Shown here: positions 28,628 to 38,444 of the stretch, piece after piece | Layout: every line of letters begins with the position of its first letter | Numbering within the stretch: the first letter of the stretch is position 1 | DNA from: CAVYWD01 sp963772225 | GTDB lineage: Bacteria; Myxococcota; Myxococcia; Myxococcales; UBA5297 | Assembly: GCA_963772225.1 (NCBI GenBank) | Contig: CAVYWD010000001.1 | Span: forward strand, 1-64,000 | Length of the DNA stretch: 64,000 nucleotides | Direction of reading: 5' to 3' | Made by a program: the position numbers and the translations under genes | Notes under the pieces: generated by a model | Databases searched by the model: none | What the model was told of the DNA's origin: nothing | What the model saw: the letters and a program-made list of their open reading frames with translations, nothing else

Positions 28628-29409
28628 ATGGAAGAACCGAAGAATCAAAAAATGTCTTTATTTTTGAAATTGTTTTTTGTATTTATTTTTCTTGTCTTGG
28701 CTGTAGGGACTGTTTTCGTTTATTACGTGGTCCCCGATAAAGTAGCACAATCCATCGCCGTCATGACCAAAATCCACAAACCGTTAACACAAAACCCAAA
28801 GGATTACGGACTTGAGAATTTCAAAGATATATCCTTTACGACCGATGATGGGGTTGTGATTTCGGGCTGGTGGGTGCCGGTTCCCGCGAAGAAAAAAACG
28901 TTGGGGACCGTTCTTTTAACCCATGGTGTTGCCAAGAATCGCGAGCAGGTTTTGGACCGGGCTGCCTTGCTGGTGAAATCGGGCTACCAAACGTTTCTTT
29001 TCGACCAGCGGGGATGCGGCCTGAGCGGGGACAGCCCCTTATCGGGCGGGGTGAAAGAAAGCCAGGATTTTCTTTCTGCATTCAAATATCTTGAGCAACA
29101 GCGGCAAATCAAGAAACCGGTGATTTTTTTCGGGTTCTCCCAGGGCGCCATGAGCGCTTTGCGGGCGGCTGTCCAGTCCACGCAAGTGAACGGCGTCATC
29201 GCGGACAGCCCGCTGGCTAATCTCAAGTCCTATGTTTCCCGGAGGACACTGGGAGGATTTTTTTCCGGACTGCCGGGGTACCTGGGCCGCTGTCTCCAAG
29301 CCTATAACCGGTTAACCGGATTGAACTTGACGGAAAAAGACCTGGACTTGGTGCCAGTCGTGGAGAAATTGCACGGCCTACCGGTATTGTATATATCGGG
29401 CGAAAATGC
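28628..29409 (+). CDS. Alpha/beta hydrolase, membrane-anchored, 3' end cut off
   Basis: Residues 8-32 are one N-terminal membrane anchor (LFLKLFFVFIFLVLAVGTVFVYYVV). The hydrolase fold follows: GTVLLTHGVAKNREQ (oxyanion region), TFLFDQRGCGLSGDSP, and the nucleophile elbow VIFFGFSQGAMSALRAA with Ser in GFSQG. VNGVIADSPLANLKSY and a cap region follow. The protein ends at LPVLYISGEN, where relatives continue GENDxxxP with the catalytic Asp. At that Asp the sequence turns abruptly into high-GC DNA, so the Asp and His of the triad, about 60-80 residues, are missing. The open frame to 29,509 past this point is a meaningless fusion. GGGAGGAA precedes the ATG. Confidence 0.85.
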
Positions 29410-29410
29410 G
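29404..29410. other. Abrupt junction between two genomes (probable chimeric join)
   Basis: Left of this point the hydrolase reads to GEN. Right of it, in another frame, a methyltransferase starts at DAGAGPGPIAFACLDAG, its SAM-binding loop. GC rises sharply and stays high for the remaining 34.6 kb. No repeat, integrase, tRNA or target duplication is visible. Both genes are broken at the same base, as expected for an assembly join. Confidence 0.85.
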
Positions 29411-30273
29411 ACGCCGGCGCCGGGCCCGGCCCCATCGCCTTCGCGTGCCTCGATGCCGGCGCCTCACAGGTGGTGGCCGCGGACCGCAGCCCCGCGGCGC
29501 TCAAGCTGATGCGCGAGCTCGCCGCCGAGGCCGGCGAGGCCATGGCCACGCGCCCCTGGAACGCCATGGGCGGGGAGCCTCTGCCCGAGGGGCCGTACGA
29601 CCTCGTCACCATGGGACACATGCTGAACGAGCTCTGGAAAGGTCAGCCGGACGCTGCCCGCCGGCGCGCGGGGGTGGTCGAGCGCGCCTTCGGCCAGGTC
29701 CGGGCCAATGGCTCGTTGCTCGTCGTGGAGCCGGCGCTCCGCGAGACCTCCCGCGCGCTCCTCGAGGTGCGCGACCTCCTGGTGGAGGCCGGCCACGCCG
29801 TCCGGAGCCCCTGCCTCTGGCGCGGCCGCTGCCCGGCGCTGGTGAAGGAGTCCGACTGGTGCCACGCCGAGCGGGCCTTCCAGCCGCCGCGGCTGGTCCA
29901 GGAAATAGGCCGGGTGGCGGGCCTGCGCAAAGAGTCCCTGAAGATGACCTACCTGCTCCTCGCGCCCAAGGGCGAGAGCTGGCCCGAGCTGCCTGCGGGT
30001 CGGCTCTTTCGGATCGTGAGCGAGCCGCTCGCCTCGAAGGGGCGGCGGCGGTACATCGGCTGCGGGCCCGAGGGCCGCGTGGGACTGTCGCTGCAGGACA
30101 AGCACCTTTGCGACGCGAACCGCGCCTTCGCGCAGTTGGAGCGCGGCGACGTCATCGCCGTGAAGGGGACCGAGGAGCGCGGCGACGGGCTCGCGCTGGA
30201 TGACCACAGCCGGGTCGAGGTGGTGGCTCGGGCTGGCGCGCGAGTGCCGGCGCCTGGCAAGCCGGGCGGGTGA
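29410..30273 (+). CDS. Rsm22-type small-ribosomal-subunit methyltransferase-like protein, 5' truncated
   Basis: The C-terminal two thirds of an Rsm22-family protein, a SAM-dependent methyltransferase homologue linked to the small ribosomal subunit. It opens at motif I (DAGAGPGPIAFACLDAG, then VVAADRSPAALKLM) and continues with YDLVTMGHMLNEL and NGSLLVVEPALRETS. The family's Cys-rich segment is present: SPCLWRGRCPALVKESDWCH. The C-terminal part has SLKMTYLLLAPKGE, then a small beta domain (FRIVSEPLASKGRRRYIGCG). Everything before motif I, probably 100 or more residues, is absent because of the junction. A GTG at 29,470 could be called as a start but lies inside the SAM fold, so it is not the real one. 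Confidence 0.8.
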   Translation, partial: DAGAGPGPIAFACLDAGASQVVAADRSPAALKLMRELAAEAGEAMATRPWNAMGGEPLPEGPYDLVTMGHMLNELWKGQPDAARRRAGVVERAFGQVRANGSLLVVEPALRETSRALLEVRDLLVEAGHAVRSPCLWRGRCPALVKESDWCHAERAFQPPRLVQEIGRVAGLRKESLKMTYLLLAPKGESWPELPAGRLFRIVSEPLASKGRRRYIGCGPEGRVGLSLQDKHLCDANRAFAQLERGDVIAVKGTEERGDGLALDDHSRVEVVARAGARVPAPGKPGG

Positions 30274-30332
30274 GCTTCTCGGCTCCCCGCCTGGCGCCAT
30301 TCCTAGGCCTCGGCGGGAATACTCTCGTCCCC

Positions 30333-30476
30333 ATGCCTCCCCCAATGCAGCCTCGCGCCGCTCGCGCCCTGCTTGCCCTCGACGGTCTTTCGGTGGGCGA
30401 TGCCTTTGGCCAGAACGACTTCATCTCCGACGCAGAGGCCGCGATCGCCGAGCGGCGAATCCCCTCCGGCTTCGCC
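30333..30476 (+). pseudogene. Remnant of an ADP-ribosylglycohydrolase N-terminus
   Basis: After ATG the frame reads MPPPMQPRAARALLALDGLSVGDAFGQ, then AIAERRIPSG. The block LDGLSVGDAFG matches the first conserved helix of ADP-ribosylglycohydrolases. The usual next motif (W-x-TDDT, metal binding) never appears in any frame; the text runs into RREEGPAAQARR and meets the 3' end of the EF-G-like gene. I read it as a decayed or truncated gene. The rest of the 300-base gap shows nothing. Confidence 0.4.
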
Positions 30477-30574
30477 CCACCGTCGCCGCCTCGACGCGAA
30501 GAGGGCCCGGCGGCACAAGCCCGCCGAGCCCAATTCGAGAAGATGAACGCGATAGCGGCGCGGCGAGGCCGTCC

Positions 30575-32676
30575 CTACTCCTCGTCCTCCACCTCGCCCT
30601 TCATCTTGCCCTTGGCGGCGGCGACGACCTTCTCCGCGATGTTCGCCGGGACCTCGTCGTAGTGGCTCTGCTCCATGGTGAAGGAGCCGCGGCCGCTGGT
30701 AATGGAGCGCAGGTCAGGCGCGTAGGCCAAGAGCTCGCTCATGGGCGCCTGAGCCTTGATGATCTGGTTTTTGCCCTTGGTGTCCACTCCCACCACCCGT
30801 CCCCGCCGCTGGTTGATGTCGCCGATGACGTCGCCGGTGCACTCCTCGGGGATGGTCACTTCGAGGTTCATCACCGGCTCGAGCAGGATGGGCTTGGCCA
30901 GAAGGAAGGCCGCCTTGAACCCCTTGGAACCCGCCATCTGGAACGAGAAGTCGCTGGAGTCGACGTCGTGGTACTTGCCGTCGTAGAGGCTGACCTTCAC
31001 GTCGACGATGGGGTGGCCGGAGATCACGCCGCGCGCCAACGAGGCACGGATGCCTTTGTCTACCGAGGGGATGAAGTTGCGCGGGATGGCGCCGCCGACG
31101 ATGTCGTCCACGAACTCGTAGCCCTGCCCCGGTTCGGCTCGAGGTTCAGGTAGCAGACGCCATACTGCCCGCGGCCGCCCGACTGCTTCTTGTGCTTGCC
31201 CTCGACGCCCTTGGCGACGCCCTTGATGGTCTCGCGGTATGGGATCTTCGGAGGCAAGAGCTCCACGTCCACCGAGTACTTGCGCTTCAGCCGCTCAACC
31301 GTGATCTCAATGTGCGTCTGGCCGACGCCGCCCAGCAGCGTCTCGCCCGCCTCGACGTCTCGCGAGATCTCCAGGGTCGGGTCCTCCTCGATGAGCCGGT
31401 GGAGGGCGTTGGCGATCCGGTCCTCGTCCTGCTTGGTCCTGGGCCTGAGCGCGTAAGTGATGACCGGCTTGACCTTGGAGATATCGGGCAGGCGGCTCGG
31501 GTTCTTCGCCTCGGAGAGCGTGTCGCCGGTCAGCGTGTCCTTGAGCTTGGCGATCACCGCGATGTCCCCCGCCACCGCCTGCGCCACCGGCTCGTGCTTG
31601 CGGCCCTGCAGGCTCAGGAGCTGCGTGTAGCGCTCGGTGGAGCTCCGGGTGGTGTTCGAGATTTGCCCGTCGCCGGGGAGCGTCCCCGACCAGACGCGGA
31701 AGAGCGAGAGCTTGCCCACGAACTGGTCGACGATGGTGCGGAAGACCTGCGCCGCGAGCGGGCCCGCCGGGTCGCACTTGCGCTCGACCGGCGTGTGGGC
31801 CTTCGGGTCCTCGGCCTGAACCGGCGCGCGATCGGCCGGCGACGGGCAGCTCGACACGAGGAACTCGAGCACCGCCGCGGGGCCGACGTTCTTGGTCCCG
31901 GAGCCGCAGAGCACGGGGACGAGCGCGCCCGCGGAGATCTGCTTCATGAGGCCGGACTTGAGCTCGTCGGGGGTCAGATCGCCGACCTCGAGATACTTCT
32001 CGGTGAGCGCGTCGTCGCCCGCCGCCACCGCGTCGACCAGCGCCTCGCGCGCCTTCTTGGCGACGGCCGCGAGGTCCGCGGGAACCTCCTCCTCGACGTA
32101 GGCGCCCGAGCCGTCGGCCTTGAACTTGAGCGCCTTCATGGACAGCAGATCGACGACGCCGGAGAACCCCGCCTCTTGGCCGATGGGGATCTGCACCGGG
32201 GTGGCCTTGTCGGAGAGCGAGTCGCGCACGTCCTTGAGGGCGGTCTCGAAGTCGGCCCGCTCGCGGTCGAGCTTGTTGATGAACACGAGCCGCGGAAGCT
32301 TGGCCTCGGCGGCGAACGACCAGGTGCGCTCGGTCTGCACCTGCACGCCCGCCACCGCGTCCACCACGATGACCGCGACGTCGACGGCCGAGATGGCCGC
32401 CCGGGTGTCCATGAAGAAGTTCGAGTCGCCCGGGGTGTCCAGCAGATTGATCTTGTGGTCCTTCCAGGCGCACCAACCCAGGTGCAAAGCGATGGAGGCC
32501 TTGTGCTTGATCTCCTCGGGCTCGGTGTCCAGGCTGCTCGTGTCGTCGGCGACGCTCCCGAGCTTCGGAAGGGCCTTGGCCGAGTAGAGGAGCGCCTCGG
32601 CGAGCGAAGTCTTTCCCGCTCCCTGGTGCCCGAAGAGCCCGGCATTTCGAATCTTCCGCGGGTCCTGGATATTCAT
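30575..32676 (-). CDS. Elongation factor G-like GTPase (one frameshift)
   Basis: About 700 residues, the size of EF-G. GTPase motifs: GHQGAGKTSLAEALLY (P loop), DTPGDSNFF (G3), NKLDRERADF (G4). Domains II-V follow, with VERLKRKYSVDVELLPPKIPYRETI and KKQSGGRGQYGVCYLNLEP in domain IV, then SLYDGKYHDVDSSDFSFQMAG and the domain V strand VTIPEECTGDVIGDINQRRGRV. The G1 region (GHQGAG rather than GHIDAG) and overall text fit the paralogous EF-G-like group, not the main translocase. One base is lost near 31,115-31,130: the frame leaves at NLEP and resumes at VDDIVGGAIPRNFIP. No other translation gene is adjacent. Confidence 0.85.
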
Positions 32677-33044
32677 GTCCGCCTCGATGCGCGCCCCGCC
32701 TCGTGGGGACCACCGGGATTGCCCCGGCTCTCCAAGACAGGGGCTGCTCTAAAGGGTTGGGATCGGTTCCGCGCTCTCGCCTGGAAGCCCGCCTCCTGGA
32801 AAGTCGCCCAAAGGCCTGCCGCCTTCCGACCGCCGCGAGTCCAGACGTCGCTGCGGCCCAGTTTGCTAGCAGATGGTACCGCGAGCGTCAAACGAGATGC
32901 TCGCCAAAACAAGCGCAAAGCTCGGGCGACGGCGGAGGGCGGTTCGCGCTTCAGGAAGTCTCGCGACCCGGCTCGCGCTGCGAGCCCGCGCTCGAAACGA
33001 ATGCAGGCCGGGCCTGCGGCTCGCCGCCTCGGCGCTGGCGCGCC
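32677..33044. other. Intergenic gap, no gene seen
   Basis: This 368-base stretch lies between the 5' end of the EF-G-like gene and the 3' end of the transglycosylase gene. Open frames on both strands are only side effects of high GC. The EF-G promoter should lie here but I cannot point to it. Confidence 0.5.
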
Positions 33045-35093
33045 TCAGGCGCCGGGGACCATCACGGTCAGGGACTTGCCGACCTGGAGCTTGGGCTTGT
33101 CCAGGTTGTTCCAGCGCTTCAAGTCCTCGATCGTCACCTTGTAGCGATGGGAAAGCGACGAGAGGGTGTCCCCGGGGGCGATCACGTGCATGACCTGCCG
33201 GGTGCCGGGCGCCGCGCCGCTGGGCGCAGTTAGCGGCGTCGGCTCGGCCCTGGCCTGGGCAGGAGGTGCGGGCGCCTTCTCGCCTGGGTAGACGAAGATC
33301 TCTTGGCCGATCTTGAGGTGCTTGCGATCGCCGAAGTCGTTCCAGGCCCGCAGCTCGTCCACGTGGACGTCGAAGTGCCGCGCGATGGACCAGAGGCTGT
33401 CGCCCTCGGCCACTCCATAGATGACCTTGGTGCGGTTGCCCTCCTTCACCGACCGCTGCGACCCTGCCGCCGCCGTCCGCGCAGACCTCGGAGGTGGAGG
33501 TGCCGCCGGGATCTCCTCGGCGGCGGGCGCCGCGCGGAAGCCCGAGCGCCGCGCCTGAACCGCCATGGCCTCGCGGCTGCCCGCGCGCGGCACCGGGACC
33601 ACCAGCTCCGCGCCGAGCTTCAGGTGCCGAGAGTCGCGCATGCCGTTCATCCGCATGACGGCCTCGACGGCGCTGCCGTACTCGCCGGCAATCTTCGAGA
33701 GCGTGTCCCCCTTGCCGACGTGGTGGACGCGGAAAGTGAGCCGGTCCTTGGGGGCGATCTGGGCGAAGCTCTCGGCGAACTTCTGGGCGGTGCCCACCGG
33801 CAGCTTGATCCGGTACACGTCCGACGCCTGCCGCGCCGGCGGCGTGCACCAACGGCGCAGCTCGGGGTTGAGCTCCTTCAAGTCCTCGAGGCCAATGCCC
33901 GCGGCCCGGGCGACGACCTCCAGGTCCGTGGCCTCGGGGACCTCGCCCTCGTCGTACTCCAGGGCGGCCTGCGCCTCGATCTCCTGCTCGGTGAAGCCGA
34001 ACGACTTGAGGTTCTTCGTGATGAGGGCCGCAGCCATGAGCTTGGGGACGTAATACTTCGTCTCCTTGCGCAGCACGCGCCCCCTGGCCAGCTCCCAAAA
34101 GTCGTTGCTCTTGGCCACCTGCACCGCCCGCCGGATGGTCCCCGCGCCGGAGTCGTAGCCGGCCCAGGCCAGGCGCCAATCTCCGAACTCGGTGTAGAGC
34201 TCCTTGAGGTAGCCCGCCGCCGCCGCGGTCGCCTTGATCGGGTCGCGGCGCTGATCGACCAAGAAGTCGACCTGGAGGCCGAACCGGCGCCCGGTCGGCT
34301 CGATGAACTGCCAAAGGCCGGAGGCCTTGGCCCAGCTAAAGGCCATGGGAGAGAAGCCGCTCTCGATGATCGAGAGGAAGACGGTGTCCTCCGGGAGCCC
34401 CTGCTCGCGCAGCGTCCTTCGCATCATGGGCAAGTAGCGCGACGCGCGCCCCAACCACCGCACGAAGTGCTTGCGACCGAAGGTCTGGAAGAAGCGGACC
34501 CCCTCGGCCACCTGCGGGTTCATCTCCACCGGGATGTCGTAGAGCTTCTTGGCCTTCTCGATGTCGAATGAGCCGATCTCGGCGAGCGAGGCGGCCTCCA
34601 TCTCCCCTTCGTTCGGGACCAGAGGCAGGACTCGCTGCGGCCCGAGCGCGTCGTTCAACCGCTGGTGAAGAGGGCTGGCCGGACCCGCCCTCTGCATGAG
34701 GCGAAAAACCTCTTCGGCGCGCGCGGCGCCGGGCTCCAACGCCGCGGCCTCGGCCGCGCGCTCTTCGGCCATCTCTTTGGCGGCGGCTTCGATTTTCGGG
34801 GCGATGGAAGGGTCGTCCGGAGCCTGCGAGGCAGCCTCCGCGGGCTCCTCGGCCGCAGCCTTCGCGGAGCCCTCGGCTTCGGCAGCCTGGGTTGAAGCCG
34901 GGGGCCCTTCGGCGGCGACTGCCGGAGGTGCCGAGGGGATGGGCGCCGAAGCGGGGGCGGCAGGCGACGCGCTCTGGGGGAGCGGTGCGCCGGCGTCAGG
35001 AGCGGCGGCGCTCGCGGGGGCGAGCGGCTCGGCGCGCCCCGGTCCCGCAATGCACAGCGAGACAACGAGGAGGGCAGAAGTGACTCTCGACAT
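33045..35093 (-). CDS. LysM-containing membrane-bound-type lytic murein transglycosylase
   Basis: A peptidoglycan-cleaving enzyme of the MltD kind acting in the periplasm. I start it at MSRVTSALLVVSLCIAGPGRA (35,093), a good signal peptide; the open frame extends further upstream but without leader-like sequence. An Ala/Pro/Glu-rich linker runs to about residue 120. The SLT domain follows: FLSIIESGFSPMAFSWAKASG with the catalytic Glu, LWQFIEPTGRRFGL, and LAWAGYDSGAGTIRRAV where most relatives have AYNAGPG. Three LysM repeats complete it: HHVGKGDTLSKIAGEYGS, YGVAEGDSLWSIARHFDV and HVIAPGDTLSSLSHRYKV. It stands alone. Confidence 0.9.
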   Translation of the reverse strand: MSRVTSALLVVSLCIAGPGRAEPLAPASAAAPDAGAPLPQSASPAAPASAPIPSAPPAVAAEGPPASTQAAEAEGSAKAAAEEPAEAASQAPDDPSIAPKIEAAAKEMAEERAAEAAALEPGAARAEEVFRLMQRAGPASPLHQRLNDALGPQRVLPLVPNEGEMEAASLAEIGSFDIEKAKKLYDIPVEMNPQVAEGVRFFQTFGRKHFVRWLGRASRYLPMMRRTLREQGLPEDTVFLSIIESGFSPMAFSWAKASGLWQFIEPTGRRFGLQVDFLVDQRRDPIKATAAAAGYLKELYTEFGDWRLAWAGYDSGAGTIRRAVQVAKSNDFWELARGRVLRKETKYYVPKLMAAALITKNLKSFGFTEQEIEAQAALEYDEGEVPEATDLEVVARAAGIGLEDLKELNPELRRWCTPPARQASDVYRIKLPVGTAQKFAESFAQIAPKDRLTFRVHHVGKGDTLSKIAGEYGSAVEAVMRMNGMRDSRHLKLGAELVVPVPRAGSREAMAVQARRSGFRAAPAAEEIPAAPPPPRSARTAAAGSQRSVKEGNRTKVIYGVAEGDSLWSIARHFDVHVDELRAWNDFGDRKHLKIGQEIFVYPGEKAPAPPAQARAEPTPLTAPSGAAPGTRQVMHVIAPGDTLSSLSHRYKVTIEDLKRWNNLDKPKLQVGKSLTVMVPGA

Positions 35094-35314
35094 CAACTGG
35101 GCTCGTGGAAGGAAGGGCCGCGCTGGAAGAGAGCGCGGGCGCCGCAATCGGGCATCGTAGGGGGGCCCCCTCGAGCCTGTCAAACACTTGAACATCGCCG
35201 CCGCCGAAGCCCCGGCTCCACCCGCGCCCGGGAGCGGCGCCCCGGCAAGTTGACGGTTTGACATCGCGCAGCACCTCGACGTAAGACGCCAACCTTCTGA
35301 CAAAGGGGGCTTTC

Positions 35315-35803
35315 ATGCATTCTCCGTCCCACGCCCCCGCGCGCCAGGCCGTTCTGCTGTCGGAAAAGACGCCCGCGGACGTGGGCAAGGCGCTCTCAGC
35401 CGCCGGCTTCGAGGTGCGCCTCGGCGGAGACCTGAGCGCGCCCGACGTCGCGCTCGTCGACCCGCACCTCCTCACCTTGCCCGGAGGCGCCGTGGAGGCG
35501 CTGATCGCCCTGCGAGCCGGTGAGCTGCTCTCGAGGCTGGGGGACGCGGTGCCCGACCTCCATGCGGCAGTCATGAGCCAGGCGGAGAAGGGCGTCTTCA
35601 GAGCCGTGCTGGCCCACACTCAAAACCACCTCGGCCGCGCCTCCAAGATCCTCGGGCTCGACCGCAACACCTGCGCGCGCAAGGCCCGCGCCTTTGGCCT
35701 GGTGGACGAGCCTTCGCGCGGGCGAAAGCCGGCGCCCGAGCGCCCGGCCCGCGCGCCCCGCCAGGGCCGGGGTCGCAAGCGGCCCACAAAGCGCGCGCGC
35801 TAG
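35315..35803 (+). CDS. Fis-type HTH DNA-binding protein
   Basis: A 162-residue protein with a C-terminal Fis-like helix-turn-helix: VFRAVLAHTQNHLGRASKILGLDRNTCARKARAFGL, the form found at the end of NtrC-type regulators. The N-terminal 85 residues read like a degenerate receiver domain (VLLSEKTPADVGKALSAAG, DVALVDPHLL) with no phosphorylatable Asp pocket that I can see. The tail is very basic (RKPAPERPARAPRQGRGRKR) and probably touches DNA. There is no AAA+ domain. It is transcribed away from the transglycosylase gene, so a shared promoter region lies at 35,094-35,314. Confidence 0.7.
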   Translation: MHSPSHAPARQAVLLSEKTPADVGKALSAAGFEVRLGGDLSAPDVALVDPHLLTLPGGAVEALIALRAGELLSRLGDAVPDLHAAVMSQAEKGVFRAVLAHTQNHLGRASKILGLDRNTCARKARAFGLVDEPSRGRKPAPERPARAPRQGRGRKRPTKRAR

Positions 35804-36504
35804 AAGCCTCGAGGGTCCAAAGTTGACGCAGTTGAGTCAAGTTTTCGCCGAGACGACTTTCAGGAGAACCATCGACTATCGACCGTGAACTATCGACGCG
35901 AGGCTGCGCCGCGACTTCTCCAACATGCCTCGTCGGTCTGAGGCGCAGCCTCGCTAGCCCTTGGCCCTTCGCGCGGCAGGCGTGGGCGCTCCAACACGCC
36001 TCATCTCCGGACGATCGCTTTGAAGTCGTGCCCCTGGCCAGCGGCGATCGTTTGAAGGCTGCGTGCCGGCGCGGCCGCTCGGCGGATAGGCGCCTTTGGG
36101 ACTCGCACGATAGATAGTCTCTTCGGCGCGAACTCTTGTGCGGGCTGGCAGAGACTCCAGGCTCCAGACCCCAGACCCCAGGCTCCAGGGAATGCAGTTC
36201 CTGAAGCCTGGGGTCGGGAGCCGAAGGCAACCCTCTTCGGTTCCGGCTCGGCCGGGTTAGGAATGAGCGGCAAGCGCGCGGTGTTCGGGGCGCGCGGCGG
36301 ATTTGCCGTCCTTTTACTCGGGCCGCGGGAAGCCCCAGGAGCTCGCAGGCGCGTTTGTTGTTGTGCGAGCCCGCGGCGGACCCTTAAATAGGCGCCCACT
36401 CGAGAGGCTCCTCCTGAGGAGCCGGGGGCGCCAAGGTGGGCCAGGCGGCGCCGCCGCTCGCTTCGGAAAATGCCTCCTCAAAGGCGCGCGAGGTCAAGAC
36501 ACCC
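35804..36504. other. Long intergenic region with inverted and tandem repeats
   Basis: About 700 bases with no convincing gene. A 13-bp perfect inverted repeat, GCGAGGCTGCGCC at 35,898-35,910 and its complement at 35,942-35,954, could form a hairpin. Just before it ACTATCGAC occurs twice (near 35,874 and 35,889). At 36,149-36,190 a degenerate tandem repeat of GGCTCCAG and ACCCCAG units occurs, with a partial inverted copy at about 36,197-36,224. This stretch must contain the promoter of the moxR/bat operon. Confidence 0.5.
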
Positions 36505-37494
<990 letters not shown>

Positions 37495-37541
37495 CGCCGC
37501 GGGCAGAAGTCGCCCCTACTTGCGAGCCAGAGAGCCCGGCC

Positions 37542-38423
37542 ATGGTCCCCAAGGAGCTCATCAAGAAGCTGCGGAAGATCGAGATCACCACGCGCCACGT
37601 CGTGAACGAGACGCTGGCGGGGCAGTACCACTCGGTCTTCAAGGGCCGCGGCATGACCTTCGAGGAGGTCCGGCCCTATCAGCAGGGCGACGACATCCGC
37701 AGCATCGACTGGAACGTCACCGCGCGGATGAACGACGCCTACATCAAGGTCTTCGCCGAGGAGCGCGAGCTGACTGTCATGCTGCTGGTCGACCTCTCGG
37801 CCTCGCAGGACTTCGGCTCCCGGGAGAAGACCAAGGGCGAGGTCGCCGCGGAAATCGCCGCGCTGCTCGCCTTCAGCGCCATCACCAATAACGACCGGGT
37901 GGGCCTCATCCTCTTCACCGACCGCGTCGAGCGCTTCGTGCCGCCCAAGAAGGGCCGCAAGCACGTCATGCGGCTCATCACCGAGATCCTCAACGCCCGG
38001 CCGTCGGGGCGCGGCACCGACCTCTCCGCGGGGCTCACCCACCTCGTCCACGTGGCCAAGCGCCGGGTGGTCGCCTTCCTCATCAGCGACTTCATCGCCG
38101 ACCGCTTCGAGGAGTCGCTGCGCGTCACGGCCCGGCGGCACGACCTCGTCCCCATCGCGCTGAGGGATCCCCTGGAGGAGGGCCTGCCGAAGGCGGGCAT
38201 CGCCCTGGTCGAGGACCCGGAGACGCTGGAGCGCGTGCGCGTCGACTTCGGGAGCGCCCAGGTCCGGGCGAAGTTCGCCGAGGTCGCGGCGGCCCGGCGC
38301 GGCGAGCGCGCCAAGGTCTTCCGCAAGCTCCGCCTCGACTCGGTGGAGATCAAGGCGGGCGAGGAGTACGTCCGGTCGCTCGTCACCTTCTTCCACGCCC
38401 GGGCCCGGAGGCTGGCCACCTGA
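37542..38423 (+). CDS. DUF58-family protein
   Basis: A 293-residue cytoplasmic protein of the DUF58 group, always found beside MoxR. The hallmark is seen at the start: YHSVFKGRGMTFEEVRPYQQGDDIRSIDWNVTARM. A VWA-like core follows (VMLLVDLSASQDFG with the DxSxS metal site, and RVGLILFTDRVERFVPPKKG), ending FHARARRLAT. It lacks membrane segments. It starts at the ATG at 37,542. Its role is taken from the Bat/MoxR systems, where it is thought to work with the ATPase on envelope or stress functions; no substrate can be read here. Confidence 0.9.
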   Translation: MVPKELIKKLRKIEITTRHVVNETLAGQYHSVFKGRGMTFEEVRPYQQGDDIRSIDWNVTARMNDAYIKVFAEERELTVMLLVDLSASQDFGSREKTKGEVAAEIAALLAFSAITNNDRVGLILFTDRVERFVPPKKGRKHVMRLITEILNARPSGRGTDLSAGLTHLVHVAKRRVVAFLISDFIADRFEESLRVTARRHDLVPIALRDPLEEGLPKAGIALVEDPETLERVRVDFGSAQVRAKFAEVAAARRGERAKVFRKLRLDSVEIKAGEEYVRSLVTFFHARARRLAT

Positions 38424-38444
38424 AGCGAGCGCGCCTAGACCCCC

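Noticed and set aside
29404..30273. Horizontal gene transfer as explanation of the composition change
   Set aside because: Both flanking genes are cut at one point, no mobility gene or repeat is present, and the new composition persists to the window end with housekeeping genes such as purB and purC.
30200..33144. Large plus-strand frames over the EF-G-like gene
   Set aside because: They are Arg/Leu/Ala-rich antisense readings without motifs; the minus strand has all GTPase motifs.
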